The notes: generated from the sequence alone by a model not told the origin. A DNA stretch of 64,000 nucleotides from Rhizobium sp. SL42 (GCF_021729845.1 NZ_CP063397.1:1068001-1132000); one strand, 5' to 3'. Counted from the stretch's first letter, positions 27,717 through 37,179 are shown. Numbers and translations are program-made.

Positions 27717-27775
27717 TTTTGGCGAGGCGCTTCCAAGGCCGGCTGCAAGTCGTTGTTCAGCTGGTAGCTTGACGA

Positions 27776-28372
27776 TCAGCCGGGATAGACCCCGAGATAG
27801 CGTTCCAGCATCTCGGCAATCAGCATGGATGGAACCAGCAACACCATGGTCACAGTGGCCACGGTCAGAATATGATCGCCGATGATCATCCGCAGGATGC
27901 GGAACAGCACGGCGATCAAGGTCAGCATCAATAGGAACCAGAGCAGCGCAATAAGCCCGCTGAGTGCCGGGATCAGCATCATCACCAGCACCAGCACTGC
28001 ATAGGAATAGGACACCGGCAGGGAAAGCCAGTTGGCGGCGACCACGATCGAGGCGAATTTCTCTCCGATCCCGATCATCCAGCAGAGAACGCCGACGAGG
28101 ATGACGGGCAGCACCCAGTTCATCGCCTCGACCATCACCAGCCGGAAATAGAAGAGACCACCGACCCCCACGCCCTCCGGCAAAGTGCCGACAAACAGCA
28201 TCTGCCACCAGATGAACGACACCAGGATCGCGGGCAGTGCCCAGGCAATGGCCCAGAAGGAACGCAGGGCGCCACGGTCCGAGAGATCGAGATAGGTGAA
28301 GCCGGCTGCATCCTTCCTGAACAGCAACCAGAGCCCCATCAGATAGAACTCGACCTCTTTAAGCGTCGGCAT
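27776..28372 (-). CDS. Conserved multi-pass membrane protein of unknown function
   Basis: 198 residues. After a short polar N-terminus (MPTLKEVEFYLMGLWLLF, then FTYLDLSDRGALRSF) come about five hydrophobic helices, ending MLERYLGVYPG. The layout resembles Yip1-like or small permease-type integral proteins, but I do not recognise a defined family. Its start overlaps the dapE end by 14 bases, so it is the third gene of a dapD-dapE-membrane protein transcript. Function unknown. Confidence 0.75.
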   Translation of the reverse strand: MPTLKEVEFYLMGLWLLFRKDAAGFTYLDLSDRGALRSFWAIAWALPAILVSFIWWQMLFVGTLPEGVGVGGLFYFRLVMVEAMNWVLPVILVGVLCWMIGIGEKFASIVVAANWLSLPVSYSYAVLVLVMMLIPALSGLIALLWFLLMLTLIAVLFRILRMIIGDHILTVATVTMVLLVPSMLIAEMLERYLGVYPG

Positions 28373-29552
28373 GAGCGAACCATTGTTCGATGAAGGTCTT
28401 GTAGATCACCGTCAGTGTCTCGAGATCGCTGACCGCCACGCGTTCGTCGACCATATGCATGGTCTGCCCGACAAGCCCGAATTCTACCACAGGGCAATAG
28501 TCCTTGATGAAGCGGGCGTCCGAGGTGCCGCCGGTTGTCGACAGCGACGGCGTGCGACCGGTGACGGTTTCGATCGCGCTGGACAGAGAGGCGATCAGGC
28601 TGTTGCTGCGCGTCAGGAAGACATGGCTCGGCCGCTCTGACCACGCCATTTCATAGGTCATGGGGCCACGGCCAGGCCGCAGGCTTTCGTCGGTTGCCGC
28701 CGCATCGAGCCGACGCAGGATCTCCGCCTGCACCGTCTCGGCGGTCCAACGATCGTTGAAGCGGATATTGAACTTGAAGCTCGCCGAAGCCGGAATCACA
28801 TTGGTCGCCGGATTGCCGACATCGATCGTGGTCACCTCAAGATTGGACGGCTGGAAATTGTCCGTGCCATCGTCGAAGGCCGGGGTCATCAGGCTCTCCG
28901 CAAAGCGCAGAGCGCCGCGCACGGGATTGTCGGCGAGATGCGGATAGGCTGCATGGCCCTGCACGCCGCGCACAGTGACTGTGCCGGAAACCGAACCGCG
29001 CCGGCCGATCTTGATCATGTCGCCAAGCTGGTTCGGATTGGTCGGTTCGCCGACCAGGCAGGCATCCCAGCGCTCGCCGCGTTCGGCCGCCCATTGCAGC
29101 AGCTTGATCGTCCCGTTCACCGCAGGACCTTCCTCATCACCGGTGATCAGCAGCGAGACGGAGCCCTGAGGAGCCCCCTTTTCTTCGAGCAGGCGGGCAT
29201 AGGCGGCGATGAAGCAGGCTATGCCACCCTTCATGTCGACAGCTCCGCGGCCATAGAGCATGCCTTCGGCAATCTCGCCGGCAAACGGACCATGCGTCCA
29301 GTCGGCGGTCTGGCCGACCGGCACGACGTCGCTATGGCCGGCAAACATCAGATGCGCGCCGCCTGTACCCGTGCGGGCATACAGGTTCTCGATGTCGGGC
29401 GTGCCGACATCGGAATGCACCATGCGGTCGACTTGAAAGCCGAGGGGCTTGAGCAGTGTCTCGATGACGCCGAGCGCGCCACCCTCTTCAGGCGTGACGG
29501 AAGGGCAGCGGATGAGGGCCTGCAGGACATCGACGGGATTTGTAGCGATCAT
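28359..29552 (-). CDS. dapE: Succinyl-diaminopimelate desuccinylase
   Basis: 397 residues, an M20 di-zinc hydrolase releasing LL-diaminopimelate for lysine and peptidoglycan synthesis. Metal-site segments visible are MFAGHSDVVPVG (His, Asp), GRGAVDMKGG (bridging Asp), ITGDEEGPAVNGT (Glu-Glu) and EFGLVGQTMHMVDE (late His). The start is set at MIATNPVDVL, where homology begins; upstream in-frame ATGs at 29618 and 29579 lack support. Downstream of dapD on the same strand. Confidence 0.95.
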   Translation of the reverse strand: MIATNPVDVLQALIRCPSVTPEEGGALGVIETLLKPLGFQVDRMVHSDVGTPDIENLYARTGTGGAHLMFAGHSDVVPVGQTADWTHGPFAGEIAEGMLYGRGAVDMKGGIACFIAAYARLLEEKGAPQGSVSLLITGDEEGPAVNGTIKLLQWAAERGERWDACLVGEPTNPNQLGDMIKIGRRGSVSGTVTVRGVQGHAAYPHLADNPVRGALRFAESLMTPAFDDGTDNFQPSNLEVTTIDVGNPATNVIPASASFKFNIRFNDRWTAETVQAEILRRLDAAATDESLRPGRGPMTYEMAWSERPSHVFLTRSNSLIASLSSAIETVTGRTPSLSTTGGTSDARFIKDYCPVVEFGLVGQTMHMVDERVAVSDLETLTVIYKTFIEQWFAHADA

Positions 29553-29675
29553 GACGACCAATGAATAGTGATGGCGCATCGGCGCGGGAAGAGCATGGCC
29601 TAGACTTAGCCCATGCACGAAACGCTGTCATCCGCCGCAGCGACGCGCAAGTGTCGCGGGCCGCCGCACGGAAGA

Positions 29676-29698
29676 CGCCGGGGTCTGGTGTCCCGGCG
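29676..29698. terminator. Hairpin between dapD and dapE
   Basis: CGCCGGG and CCCGGCG form a 7-bp perfect stem with a nine-base loop, 12 bases beyond the dapD stop. No strong T-run follows, so it may stabilise the transcript end or cause partial termination only. Confidence 0.4.
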
Positions 29699-29709
29699 GA
29701 TTAGGGCGC

Positions 29710-30567
29710 TCAGTCGCGCAACAAGTCGTTGATGCCGGTCTTGGAGCGTGTTTTGGCATCGACGCGCTTGACGATCACGGCGCAGTAGAGGTTCGGCGCG
29801 ACTACGCCATTGGGCATGACATTGCCGCTGCCCATCGAACCTGCAACCACGACAGAATAGGGTGGAACCTCGCCATACGTCACTTCGCCGGTGGCGCGGT
29901 CGACGATCTTGGTCGACTTGCCGATGAACACGCCCATGCCGAGCACGGAACCTTCGCGCACGATGCAGCCTTCGACCACTTCCGAGCGGGCGCCGATGAA
30001 GCAATTGTCCTCGATGATGGTCGGTCCCGCCTGCATCGGTTCCAGCACGCCGCCGATGCCGACGCCGCCGGAGAGATGGACATGGCTGCCGATCTGGGCG
30101 CAGGAACCTACGGTGGCCCAGGTGTCGACCATCGTGCCTTCGCCGACATAGGCACCGAGATTGACGAAGGACGGCATCAGGATGGCGTTTGGCGCGATAT
30201 AGGCCGAGCGGCGCACGACCGCATTCGGCACGGCGCGGAAGCCGGCAGCGCGGAATTCGCTTTCGCCCCAGCCTTCGAACTTCGAGGGCACTTTGTCCCA
30301 CCAGGTCGAAGCGCCCGGACCACCCTTGACCACGTCCATGTCGTTGAGGCGGAAGGATAGGAGCACGGCCTTCTTCAGCCACTGGTGAACCGTCCAGTTG
30401 CCGTCGTCGCCACGGGTGGCGACGCGTGCCTTGCCGCTGTCGAGCAGGTTCAGCGCCTCATCCACGGCTTCACGGATCTCGCCTTTTGTACCGGTCGATA
30501 CGGTGTCACGGTTGTCGAAAGCCGCGTCGATGACGTGTTCGAGGCTGGTGAGATCGAGTGCGCTCAT
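29710..30567 (-). CDS. dapD: Tetrahydrodipicolinate N-succinyltransferase
   Basis: 285 residues. The C-terminal half is a left-handed beta helix of hexapeptide repeats (for example [39 protein letters not shown]), and the N-terminal segment is the DapD helical domain. It transfers succinyl from succinyl-CoA to tetrahydrodipicolinate, the step before DapC and DapE. It precedes dapE by 157 bases. Confidence 0.97.
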   Translation of the reverse strand: MSALDLTSLEHVIDAAFDNRDTVSTGTKGEIREAVDEALNLLDSGKARVATRGDDGNWTVHQWLKKAVLLSFRLNDMDVVKGGPGASTWWDKVPSKFEGWGESEFRAAGFRAVPNAVVRRSAYIAPNAILMPSFVNLGAYVGEGTMVDTWATVGSCAQIGSHVHLSGGVGIGGVLEPMQAGPTIIEDNCFIGARSEVVEGCIVREGSVLGMGVFIGKSTKIVDRATGEVTYGEVPPYSVVVAGSMGSGNVMPNGVVAPNLYCAVIVKRVDAKTRSKTGINDLLRD

Positions 30568-30709
30568 CTGAATTCCTTAAACTTCCTTGGCTAATCTTGG
30601 CGATGGAAACGATCGGGATCGATCGGAAACTGGCGAATTGCTCTACCGCATTCAACGGCGGTTGGAAACAGCCAGGGACGCCCTACGTTTCTGCATGGAA
30701 GGATACGGA

Positions 30710-31588
30710 ATGGCAAAGCTTAAAAATGGCCGGCATCGGCGCAATGACGGGGTCTGGGACCCGCTCAAGGACAGCAAGACGGATCGCCGCAGCGCAGAGG
30801 TCGTGCCTCGCACCCCGCAATCGGAATCTCCCTCATATCGGCTTGCCTATGCCGACAATGATTTCCTCTGCCGCGAGGAACTCCGGCCGATACGGCTGCA
30901 GTTGGAACTTCTGAAGACGGAGATGATCCTGACAGAGCGCAACATCAAGTCGACGGTCGTCATGTTCGGCGGCGCCCGGATCCCGGCGCCGGGACAAAGC
31001 GCCTGGGCTGCGCGCAACGCGCTGCAGAAGCAAAATCTCGAAGCAGCCTCCGTCTACTACGAGGAGGCGCGCAAATTTGCCCGTCTTTGCTCGGAGTTTT
31101 CCGCCCGCAGCACCTATCAGGAATATGTGGTGGTGACCGGCGGAGGTCCGGGCGTGATGGAAGCCGGCAATCGCGGCGCATCCGAGGTTGGCGCTCCTTC
31201 CGTGGGTCTCAACATCGTGCTTCCACACGAGCAGGCTCCCAACCCCTATGTCACGCCGGAACTCAGCTTCAACTTCCACTATTTTGCCATCCGCAAGATG
31301 CACTTCCTTATGCGGGCCAAGGCGATTGCGATCTTCCCCGGCGGCTTCGGTACGCTGGACGAGTTTTTTGAAGCTGTAACGCTGATCCAGACAAAACGCA
31401 TGGCGCCCATCCCGCTGATCCTGTTTTCCAAGAGCTTCTGGCACGGCATGATCAATTTCGATGGTCTGGCGGAATTCGGCACCATTGCCCCGGAGGATCT
31501 GAACCTCTTACAATTTGCCGAGACGGCGGAAGACGCCTGGCGCATCGTCGCCGATTTTTACGACCTGAACGAAGAAGCGGCCCCGTAA
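30710..31588 (+). CDS. LOG-family nucleotide monophosphate nucleosidase
   Basis: 292 residues from ATG 30710, chosen because AAGGA precedes it. The family motifs are GGGPGVMEAGNRGA and PGGFGTLDEFFE, the active-site pair of LOG/YgdH (once called lysine decarboxylase-like). Such enzymes hydrolyse nucleoside 5'-monophosphates to base and ribose-5-phosphate; plant and some bacterial members activate cytokinins. The approx. 80-residue N-terminal extension before the Rossmann core is longer than in short LOG proteins, closer to the type II group. Activity on cytokinin nucleotides is not shown. Confidence 0.85.
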   Translation: MAKLKNGRHRRNDGVWDPLKDSKTDRRSAEVVPRTPQSESPSYRLAYADNDFLCREELRPIRLQLELLKTEMILTERNIKSTVVMFGGARIPAPGQSAWAARNALQKQNLEAASVYYEEARKFARLCSEFSARSTYQEYVVVTGGGPGVMEAGNRGASEVGAPSVGLNIVLPHEQAPNPYVTPELSFNFHYFAIRKMHFLMRAKAIAIFPGGFGTLDEFFEAVTLIQTKRMAPIPLILFSKSFWHGMINFDGLAEFGTIAPEDLNLLQFAETAEDAWRIVADFYDLNEEAAP

Positions 31589-31607
31589 GGGGCCGCCGGC
31601 ATTTTTT
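31577..31607 (+). terminator. Strong intrinsic terminator overlapping the LOG-gene stop
   Basis: GCGGCCCC and GGGGCCGC form a perfect 8-bp stem whose GTAA loop contains the stop codon TAA. A run of six T follows at 31602-31607. The last three codons are therefore part of the stem. Confidence 0.88.
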
Positions 31608-31618
31608 GTCTGTGCGGT

Positions 31619-32290
31619 TTAGCGCATCATCCACATCGGACGCTTGGGCATGTCGTCGACCGAAATGACGCCGTCCTTGTTGCGGTCCGCCCGCTCGAAC
31701 ATCTTGTCGATCATCGCCATGGCTTCCGCCTGATTGATCTGACCGTTCTCGTCGGTATCGGCAACGCGGATCATCCTGCCCGGACCGCGTTCGCCATGGC
31801 CGCGGTGTCCGTCACGGGCGGCCATGTCGCGACCGCCGTGGCGTTTGCCATCGTGATGCTTGCCATGATGCGGCTTGCCGTCAGGTCCGCGACTATCATC
31901 CTGGGCCTGCTCGTCTCCAGGCCCACCTGGCGGCGGCGGCGCGACTTCGTCGGCATCATCTTCGTCCGTCTCGGCATTTGCCTTCATATCGGCCTTGAAT
32001 TGTTCGCGCATCGCTTCGCGGTGCTTGCGGAATTCGCCGGGCGTGATCGCGCCGTCCTTGTCGGCATCGATCGAGACAAACAGGGTTTCGCCCGCAGCCT
32101 TTGCCTCGTCCTTGGCAATCTTGCCGTCCTTGTTGGTGTCGAACTGCTGCAACATCCGGACGAACATCACTTCACGGCCACCGGGAGGTCCGCGACGACC
32201 GTCGCGATCCTGTGCAAGTACGGCGCTGGCCGAGGTTCCGATCAGCAATGAGCCTGCAATGGCTGCTAAGGTGAAGAACTTACTTGTCAT
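31619..32290 (-). CDS. Exported EF-hand calcium-binding protein
   Basis: 223 residues with a signal peptide (TLAAIAGSLLIGTSASAVLA, cleaved about residue 26). Four EF-hand loops are visible: [36 protein letters not shown] and DRNKDGVISVDD. Between pairs two and three is a Pro/Gly then His/Lys/Arg-rich linker (about residues 110-165) that could bind transition metals. It is presumably periplasmic calcium binding; the partner is unknown. Convergent with the LOG gene. Confidence 0.85.
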   Translation of the reverse strand: MTSKFFTLAAIAGSLLIGTSASAVLAQDRDGRRGPPGGREVMFVRMLQQFDTNKDGKIAKDEAKAAGETLFVSIDADKDGAITPGEFRKHREAMREQFKADMKANAETDEDDADEVAPPPPGGPGDEQAQDDSRGPDGKPHHGKHHDGKRHGGRDMAARDGHRGHGERGPGRMIRVADTDENGQINQAEAMAMIDKMFERADRNKDGVISVDDMPKRPMWMMR

Positions 32291-32403
32291 GTCATGGTCC
32301 TTTCGGTGGCCTGTTTCAGTCAGGAAACCCTATCGGCGCCATGTCGCCCATCCTACTTAAACATCGGTAAGCTGGATGAAACTTTGGTAAGCTTTGACTT
32401 TCC

Positions 32404-33123
32404 TCAGTCGGCAAGCGGCAAAAGCCGCTCCAGAAAGCCGGCCAGATCGTCGGTGATATAGTCGACGCTGTCCGGATCGATGTGCTCGACCCGTTCCCAG
32501 GTCTCCAGGATGGCCGTACCGAGATTGCGCGGCACCAGCAGCACTGTTTTCATGCCCAGCGCCTTGGGAACCAGAAGATTGCGCGGCAGATCCTCGAACA
32601 TGGCTGCCTTTTCCGTGTCTATGCGGTTGAGGCTGGCAAACTTGTCATAGGTCGCGCCTGCCGGCTTCGGCTGGTAGTCTGCCGCGACGATGTCGAAAAT
32701 GTCGTCGAAATGGTCGAGAATGCCAAGCGCCCGGGCCGCGGCCTGCGCGTGTGCCACCGTGCCGTTCGTGAAGATGAACTTGCGGCCTGGCAATTGCCTG
32801 ATCGCTTCGCCGAGCGCGACATCCGGCAGCAGCGCCGAATAGTCGATCGCATGCGCTCGCTCCAGAAATGCGTTCGGATCCACATTGTGATGCAGCATCA
32901 GGCCGGCCAGCGTGGTTCCATGCTCGTGATAGTATCGCTTCTGCAGCAGCTTGGCCTCGGCCGGCTCCAGTTGCAGAAGTTCGGCGACAAATGCCGCCAT
33001 GTTCCTGTCGATCTGCGCGAAGAGATCGACGTGGTGCGGATAGAGCGTGTTGTCGAGGTCGAAGACCCAGTCGCGAACATGGGCGAAATCAGCGGGCGAG
33101 GGGAGCTTTGCAGGTGTGTTCAT
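32404..33123 (-). CDS. HAD-superfamily pyrimidine 5'-nucleotidase
   Basis: 239 residues. HAD motif I is DLDNTLYPHH, motif II is FTNGT, and motif III/IV lies around KAAMFEDLPRNL. The helical cap and the Y-P after motif I match the Sdt1-like pyrimidine 5'-nucleotidase group, which dephosphorylates UMP/CMP or related compounds. An ATG at 33141 would add six residues. Divergent from a DMT transporter gene. Confidence 0.8.
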   Translation of the reverse strand: MNTPAKLPSPADFAHVRDWVFDLDNTLYPHHVDLFAQIDRNMAAFVAELLQLEPAEAKLLQKRYYHEHGTTLAGLMLHHNVDPNAFLERAHAIDYSALLPDVALGEAIRQLPGRKFIFTNGTVAHAQAAARALGILDHFDDIFDIVAADYQPKPAGATYDKFASLNRIDTEKAAMFEDLPRNLLVPKALGMKTVLLVPRNLGTAILETWERVEHIDPDSVDYITDDLAGFLERLLPLAD

Positions 33124-33224
33124 GGGATCTATCTCTGCCATGCAACGGGCTGAAAGGGAACTGCCGTCGAAGCATTCGCTGCGAGCCCTTGGCGTACCGC
33201 GCAGGACTGTGTTAACGCCGCATC

Positions 33225-34139
33225 ATGGAATTCTGGGCAATCATCACCTTCGGCAGCGCCTTCCTGCAGAACATGCGGTCGGCACTCCAGAAACATCTCA
33301 AGGGCAGGATGGGGACGACGGGCGCAACCTTCGTGCGCTTCGGCTTCGGCCTGCCATTTGCATTTGTCTATCTCGGCCTGCTGCATTTTGCCTTTGCGCG
33401 CCCCTTGCCGGTGCCGGATAGTCATTTCGCCATGTGGGCTACGCTTGGCGCATTGGCCCAGATTGCCGCGACCTTTCTGCTCGTCCATCTGTTTTCGTTC
33501 CGCAATTTCGCGGTCGGCACCGCCTACTCGCGAACGGAGCCAGCCCAGGCCGCATTGATCGCGCTCATCTTGTTCGGTGAGACGGTCAGGCTGTCGGTGG
33601 TCGGCGCGATTGGCGTGTCGATCCTCGGCGTTATGTTGATCTCTGTCGCTCGAACCGAATTCAACTTGAAATCGCTGATCACCTCGGTCGGCAGTCGAAC
33701 CGCGATTGTCGGACTGACGTCCGGCTTTTTTTTCGGCATGTCCGGCATTGCCTATCGGGCCGCGTCGCTTTCGCTGCAGCCGAGCTTGCCGGCACCCGAT
33801 TCGATCATGCAGGCGAGCTTCACGCTGGCGGTCGTCATCGTGATCCAGACACTGGCCATGCTGGCCTGGATGCTCTGGCGCGAGCCGCAGGAATTGTCGC
33901 GCATCCGTGGCGCCTGGAAAACCGGTGTTCTGGTCGGGTTTGTCGGGGCAACCGCATCGTTCGGCTGGTTCGTCGCCATGACGCTGCAGCAGGTGGCTGT
34001 CGTCAAGGCGGTCGCGCAGGTGGAAATGCTCTTCACCTTCGCGTCTTCGGTTCTGGTCTTCAAGGAGAAGATCAACCGTCTGGAGATCGCCGGCTGCGTT
34101 CTGATTGTTGCCGGCGTTCTCCTGCTTCTGGTTGCCTGA
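33225..34139 (+). CDS. DMT-superfamily (EamA) transporter
   Basis: 304 residues forming ten predicted membrane helices in two EamA repeats; the first starts MEFWAIITFGSAFLQNMRSALQKHL and the second ends AGCVLIVAGVLLLLVA. The motif AYSRTEPAQAALIALILFGETV between helices is typical of EamA exporters. The substrate cannot be inferred. It ends three bases from the convergent argB stop. Confidence 0.82.
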   Translation: MEFWAIITFGSAFLQNMRSALQKHLKGRMGTTGATFVRFGFGLPFAFVYLGLLHFAFARPLPVPDSHFAMWATLGALAQIAATFLLVHLFSFRNFAVGTAYSRTEPAQAALIALILFGETVRLSVVGAIGVSILGVMLISVARTEFNLKSLITSVGSRTAIVGLTSGFFFGMSGIAYRAASLSLQPSLPAPDSIMQASFTLAVVIVIQTLAMLAWMLWREPQELSRIRGAWKTGVLVGFVGATASFGWFVAMTLQQVAVVKAVAQVEMLFTFASSVLVFKEKINRLEIAGCVLIVAGVLLLLVA

Positions 34140-34142
34140 CGC

Positions 34143-35030
34143 TTACGGAACGAGCAGTGTTCCGGCACCGGCTTCGGTGAACAGTTCCAGCAGCACGGAA
34201 TGTGCCGTCTTGCCGTTCAGGATGACCACGCCCTGCACACCGGCCTTGATCGCCTCGATGCATGTCTCGACCTTGGGGATCATGCCGCCGGAGATCGTGC
34301 CGTCCTTGATCAACGCATGCGCCTGCGCGACCGAGAGTTCCTTGATCAGCGTGCCGCTCTTGTCGAGCACGCCCGGAACATCGGTGAGGAACAGCAGGCG
34401 CGAAGCATTCAGCGCCCCCGCGATCGCACCGGCAAAGGTGTCAGCGTTGATATTGTAGGTCGCGCCGTCGCGACCGGGTGCCACCGGCGCGATGACCGGG
34501 ATCATTTCCGAGCGGGCCAGGAGGTCGAGCAGCGTGCGGTCGACTTCGACCACTTCGCCGACAAAGCCGAGATCGAGAACACGCTCGATATTGCTGTCGG
34601 GATCGCGAACCTTTTTCTGCGCCTTTTCGGCAAACACCATGTTGCCGTCCTTGCCGCACAGCCCGATCGCCCATTCGCCGGTCTGGTTGATCAGCGCGAC
34701 GATTTCCTTGTTGATCGAGCCGGCAAGAACCATTTCGACGATCTCGACGGTTTTCTGGTCGGTGACGCGAAGGCCGTTCTCGAAGCGTGATTCGATACCC
34801 ATCTTGGCAAGCATCGCGCCGATCTGCGGGCCGCCGCCATGCACGACGATCGGGTTGACGCCCGACTGCTTCAAAAGTGCGATGTCGGCGGCAAATGCCT
34901 TGCCCAGTTCCGGATTGCCCATGGCATGGCCGCCGTATTTCACGACGATCGTCTTGTTTTCATAACGCTGCATGAAGGGAAGAGCCTGCACCAGCAGTCT
35001 TGCCTGGATTTCGCTTTCGGAAGCCGTCAT
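34143..35030 (-). CDS. argB: Acetylglutamate kinase
   Basis: 295 residues of the amino-acid-kinase family. Motifs are [10 protein letters not shown] (ATP phosphate loop), [13 protein letters not shown] (substrate loop) and [14 protein letters not shown]. It performs the second step of arginine synthesis and is normally the feedback-inhibited form in arginine-sensitive bacteria; the N-terminal helix typical of arginine-inhibited enzymes ([14 protein letters not shown]) is present. Confidence 0.96.
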   Translation of the reverse strand: MTASESEIQARLLVQALPFMQRYENKTIVVKYGGHAMGNPELGKAFAADIALLKQSGVNPIVVHGGGPQIGAMLAKMGIESRFENGLRVTDQKTVEIVEMVLAGSINKEIVALINQTGEWAIGLCGKDGNMVFAEKAQKKVRDPDSNIERVLDLGFVGEVVEVDRTLLDLLARSEMIPVIAPVAPGRDGATYNINADTFAGAIAGALNASRLLFLTDVPGVLDKSGTLIKELSVAQAHALIKDGTISGGMIPKVETCIEAIKAGVQGVVILNGKTAHSVLLELFTEAGAGTLLVP

Positions 35031-35191
35031 CGGGAAAACCTCTTTTGGGATCGCGGCCTTTTAGCGCAAGTCAGGCCGCGATGGAATGATTGCCGTGCAA
35101 TATAAGAGTGTGATGACACGCTTCTTTTCCCGATCCATTGCCGAGACCGACGGCTGCCCTATATGCCGCTCCGGCATCGAATGGGGAATTC

Positions 35192-35752
35192 ATGGAACGC
35201 GACGAAATCGCCGAATTGCTGGGCCGCGTGGCGCTCCGCGAGCGGGCTGCATTTTCCCTGATCTATCAACGCTGCTCGGCGAAACTTTTTGCGATCTGCA
35301 TCCGTATTCTGAAAGACAGGAATGATGCGGAAGAGGCATTGCAGGACATCTTCGTGAAGATTTGGCAGAAGGCCGGGAACTATGCCGGCGACGGCGGCAA
35401 TGCATCTGCCTGGCTTGCGGCGATTGCCAGGTATCATTGCATTGATCGGCTGCGCCAGAGAAAGCCTCCGACCGAAGAACTGGATGTCGCTGGCGAATTG
35501 CCGGATCTCGGGCCGGATCCCGAACAGCATGCAATCTTGCGTTCGGAAAGCGCGCGCATTGACAGCTGTCTGGAAGCATTGGATCCTGACCGCGCGCAAG
35601 CTGTTCGCCGGGCCTATGTCGAGGGAATGTCCTATCAGGAGCTTGCCGAGAGCTTCGCAATTCCATTGAATACGATGCGCACCTGGCTGCGACGCAGTCT
35701 GCTGAAACTGAGAGAGTGCATGGATGGCAACGCCCGACCAGAGCAAGGGTGA
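35192..35752 (+). CDS. ECF RNA polymerase sigma factor (SigK-like)
   Basis: 186 residues. Region 2 is seen as AFSLIYQRCSAKLF...EEALQDIFVKIWQKAGNY with AWLAAIARYHCIDRLRQRK; region 4 as MSYQELAESFAIPLNTMRTWLRRSLLKL. Regions 1.1 and 3 are absent, as expected for the ECF class. Its last 29 bases overlap the next gene, whose product is a RskA-type anti-sigma factor, so the pair is a regulatory unit. ATG 35192 is preceded by GGGGAA. The inducing stress is unknown. Confidence 0.9.
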   Translation: MERDEIAELLGRVALRERAAFSLIYQRCSAKLFAICIRILKDRNDAEEALQDIFVKIWQKAGNYAGDGGNASAWLAAIARYHCIDRLRQRKPPTEELDVAGELPDLGPDPEQHAILRSESARIDSCLEALDPDRAQAVRRAYVEGMSYQELAESFAIPLNTMRTWLRRSLLKLRECMDGNARPEQG

Positions 35753-36446
35753 CAGATCGCGCGACGAAGTGCTCGCGGGCGAATATGTTCTGGGCGTCCT
35801 GAACCTGTCAGAACGCCAGCAGGTCGAAGCGCGCCTGCGTCATGACCGTCAGTTTGCCGCCATTGTCCGCCGCTGGGAGACCAACCTTGCGCATTTCAAC
35901 GATGAATACGATGAAGAAACCCCGTCGGCTGTAATCTTTGCGGAGATCGAGCGGCGAATCTTCGGGCCGGGTCTTGGACGAACCTCAAGTGGCCCGTGGG
36001 GTGCGATATGGAATTCCTTGCCTCTCTGGCGTGGGTTGAGCGTTGCGGCAATCGGCACGCTCGCCCTTCTTCTCGGGCTGCAATGGGCAAGCGAGCTGCG
36101 TCCGAAGCCGGGTTCGCGATTGACCGCCGAACTTGCCGGCAAGGACAGCGCCATCAGTCTTGTCGCCCAATATGACGAGGCATCGGGCCGTCTGGCATTT
36201 ACGCCGGTCGCCAATGGTGGTGCCGAGGAAAAGTCTCTTGAACTCTGGCTGGTGGAAGGCGAGCAGCCACCAACGTCGCTGGGCATTCTGCCGCAGACCG
36301 GTCAGGGCGAGATCGTCATCCCGGATGAAATGCGCCCCCGGCTTACGGGAGGCGTGGTGCTTGCCGTCAGTGTCGAACCCCTCGGCGGCTCGCCGACCGG
36401 CAAGGCAACAGGCCCCATCGTGGCCGCCGGCGAAATCCTCCGCTGA
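35724..36446 (+). CDS. Membrane anti-sigma factor, RskA/anti-sigma-K type
   Basis: 240 residues. The N-terminal approx. 85 residues (DEVLAGEYVLGVLNLSERQQVEARL...) form the sigma-binding cytoplasmic part. A single membrane helix lies at about residues 95-115 (SVAAIGTLALLLGLQWA), and the periplasmic C-terminal RskA domain includes LELWLVEGEQPPTSLGILP. It would hold the overlapping ECF factor at the membrane until a signal or proteolysis releases it. The zinc-binding H-x3-C-x2-C of ZAS factors is absent. Confidence 0.87.
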   Translation: MATPDQSKGDRSRDEVLAGEYVLGVLNLSERQQVEARLRHDRQFAAIVRRWETNLAHFNDEYDEETPSAVIFAEIERRIFGPGLGRTSSGPWGAIWNSLPLWRGLSVAAIGTLALLLGLQWASELRPKPGSRLTAELAGKDSAISLVAQYDEASGRLAFTPVANGGAEEKSLELWLVEGEQPPTSLGILPQTGQGEIVIPDEMRPRLTGGVVLAVSVEPLGGSPTGKATGPIVAAGEILR

Positions 36447-36506
36447 GATAAAAATGCAAGCCAATCGAATGGCTTGGCGTCAGCGACAGGATTTTTTCAA
36501 CCTTGC

Positions 36507-36534
36507 TGAAACTTGTAGCCGCTCCCCTCCGTCC
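36507..36534 (+). promoter_or_regulatory. Possible ECF-type promoter upstream of the fasciclin gene
   Basis: TGAAAC and CCGTCC are separated by 16 bases, about 88 bases before the fasciclin start codon. The form resembles ECF promoters (GGAAC-like -35, CGTC-like -10). The match is short and no equivalent was found before the sigma gene itself, so it is tentative. Confidence 0.3.
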
Positions 36535-36621
36535 TTTGTTGTGTTCCCCAAATGGGAAGAACAACGCCATCCGGCGGCATGAACCGCCCGGATCGAGAAC
36601 ACCAGGATAGAGGAAACCGAA

Positions 36622-37179
36622 ATGTTCAAGACCACGCTTCGCTCGTTCGCCATCACTGCCGCCCTCATGACCGGCGCAACGGCCGTCTATGCAGCCAATC
36701 CGATGGTTGGCGGCGCTGCCATGTTTGAAGACAAGAACATCGTCGAGAACGCCGTCAATTCCAAGGATCACACGACGCTCGTTGCCGCGGTCAAGGCGGC
36801 AGGTCTGGTCGAGACTCTTTCGGGTACCGGGCCGTTCACCGTCTTTGCACCCACCAACGAGGCTTTCGCAAAGCTCCCCGCGGGCACTGTCGATACGCTG
36901 CTGAAGCCGGAAAACAAGGCACAGCTGACCAAGGTGCTGACCTGCCATGTCGTTGCCGCCAACGCCATGTCGGATGCCATCGGCAAGATGATTGCCGATG
37001 ATGGCGGCACGCATGACGTCAAGACGGTTGGCGGCTGCGTGCTGAAGGCAAAGGCCGCCGATGGCAAGATCACCCTCACCGATGAAAACGGCGGTGTATC
37101 GACCGTGACCATCGCCGACGTCAAGCAGTCGAACGGCGTCATCCATGTCGTCGACGCGGTCATCCTGCCGAAGATGTAA
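36622..37179 (+). CDS. Secreted fasciclin-domain protein
   Basis: 185 residues: signal peptide (about residues 1-23, ending AVYA), then one FAS1 domain with the H1 motif FTVFAPTNEAFAKLP and the H2 motif GVIHVVDAVILP. FAS1 proteins mediate adhesion or envelope functions; a rhizobial relative (Nex18) is expressed in nodules. AGAGGAAA precedes the ATG. Placement behind the sigma/anti-sigma pair mirrors the SigK-RskA-Mpt70 locus of mycobacteria and suggests it is a target of that sigma factor. Confidence 0.88.
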   Translation: MFKTTLRSFAITAALMTGATAVYAANPMVGGAAMFEDKNIVENAVNSKDHTTLVAAVKAAGLVETLSGTGPFTVFAPTNEAFAKLPAGTVDTLLKPENKAQLTKVLTCHVVAANAMSDAIGKMIADDGGTHDVKTVGGCVLKAKAADGKITLTDENGGVSTVTIADVKQSNGVIHVVDAVILPKM

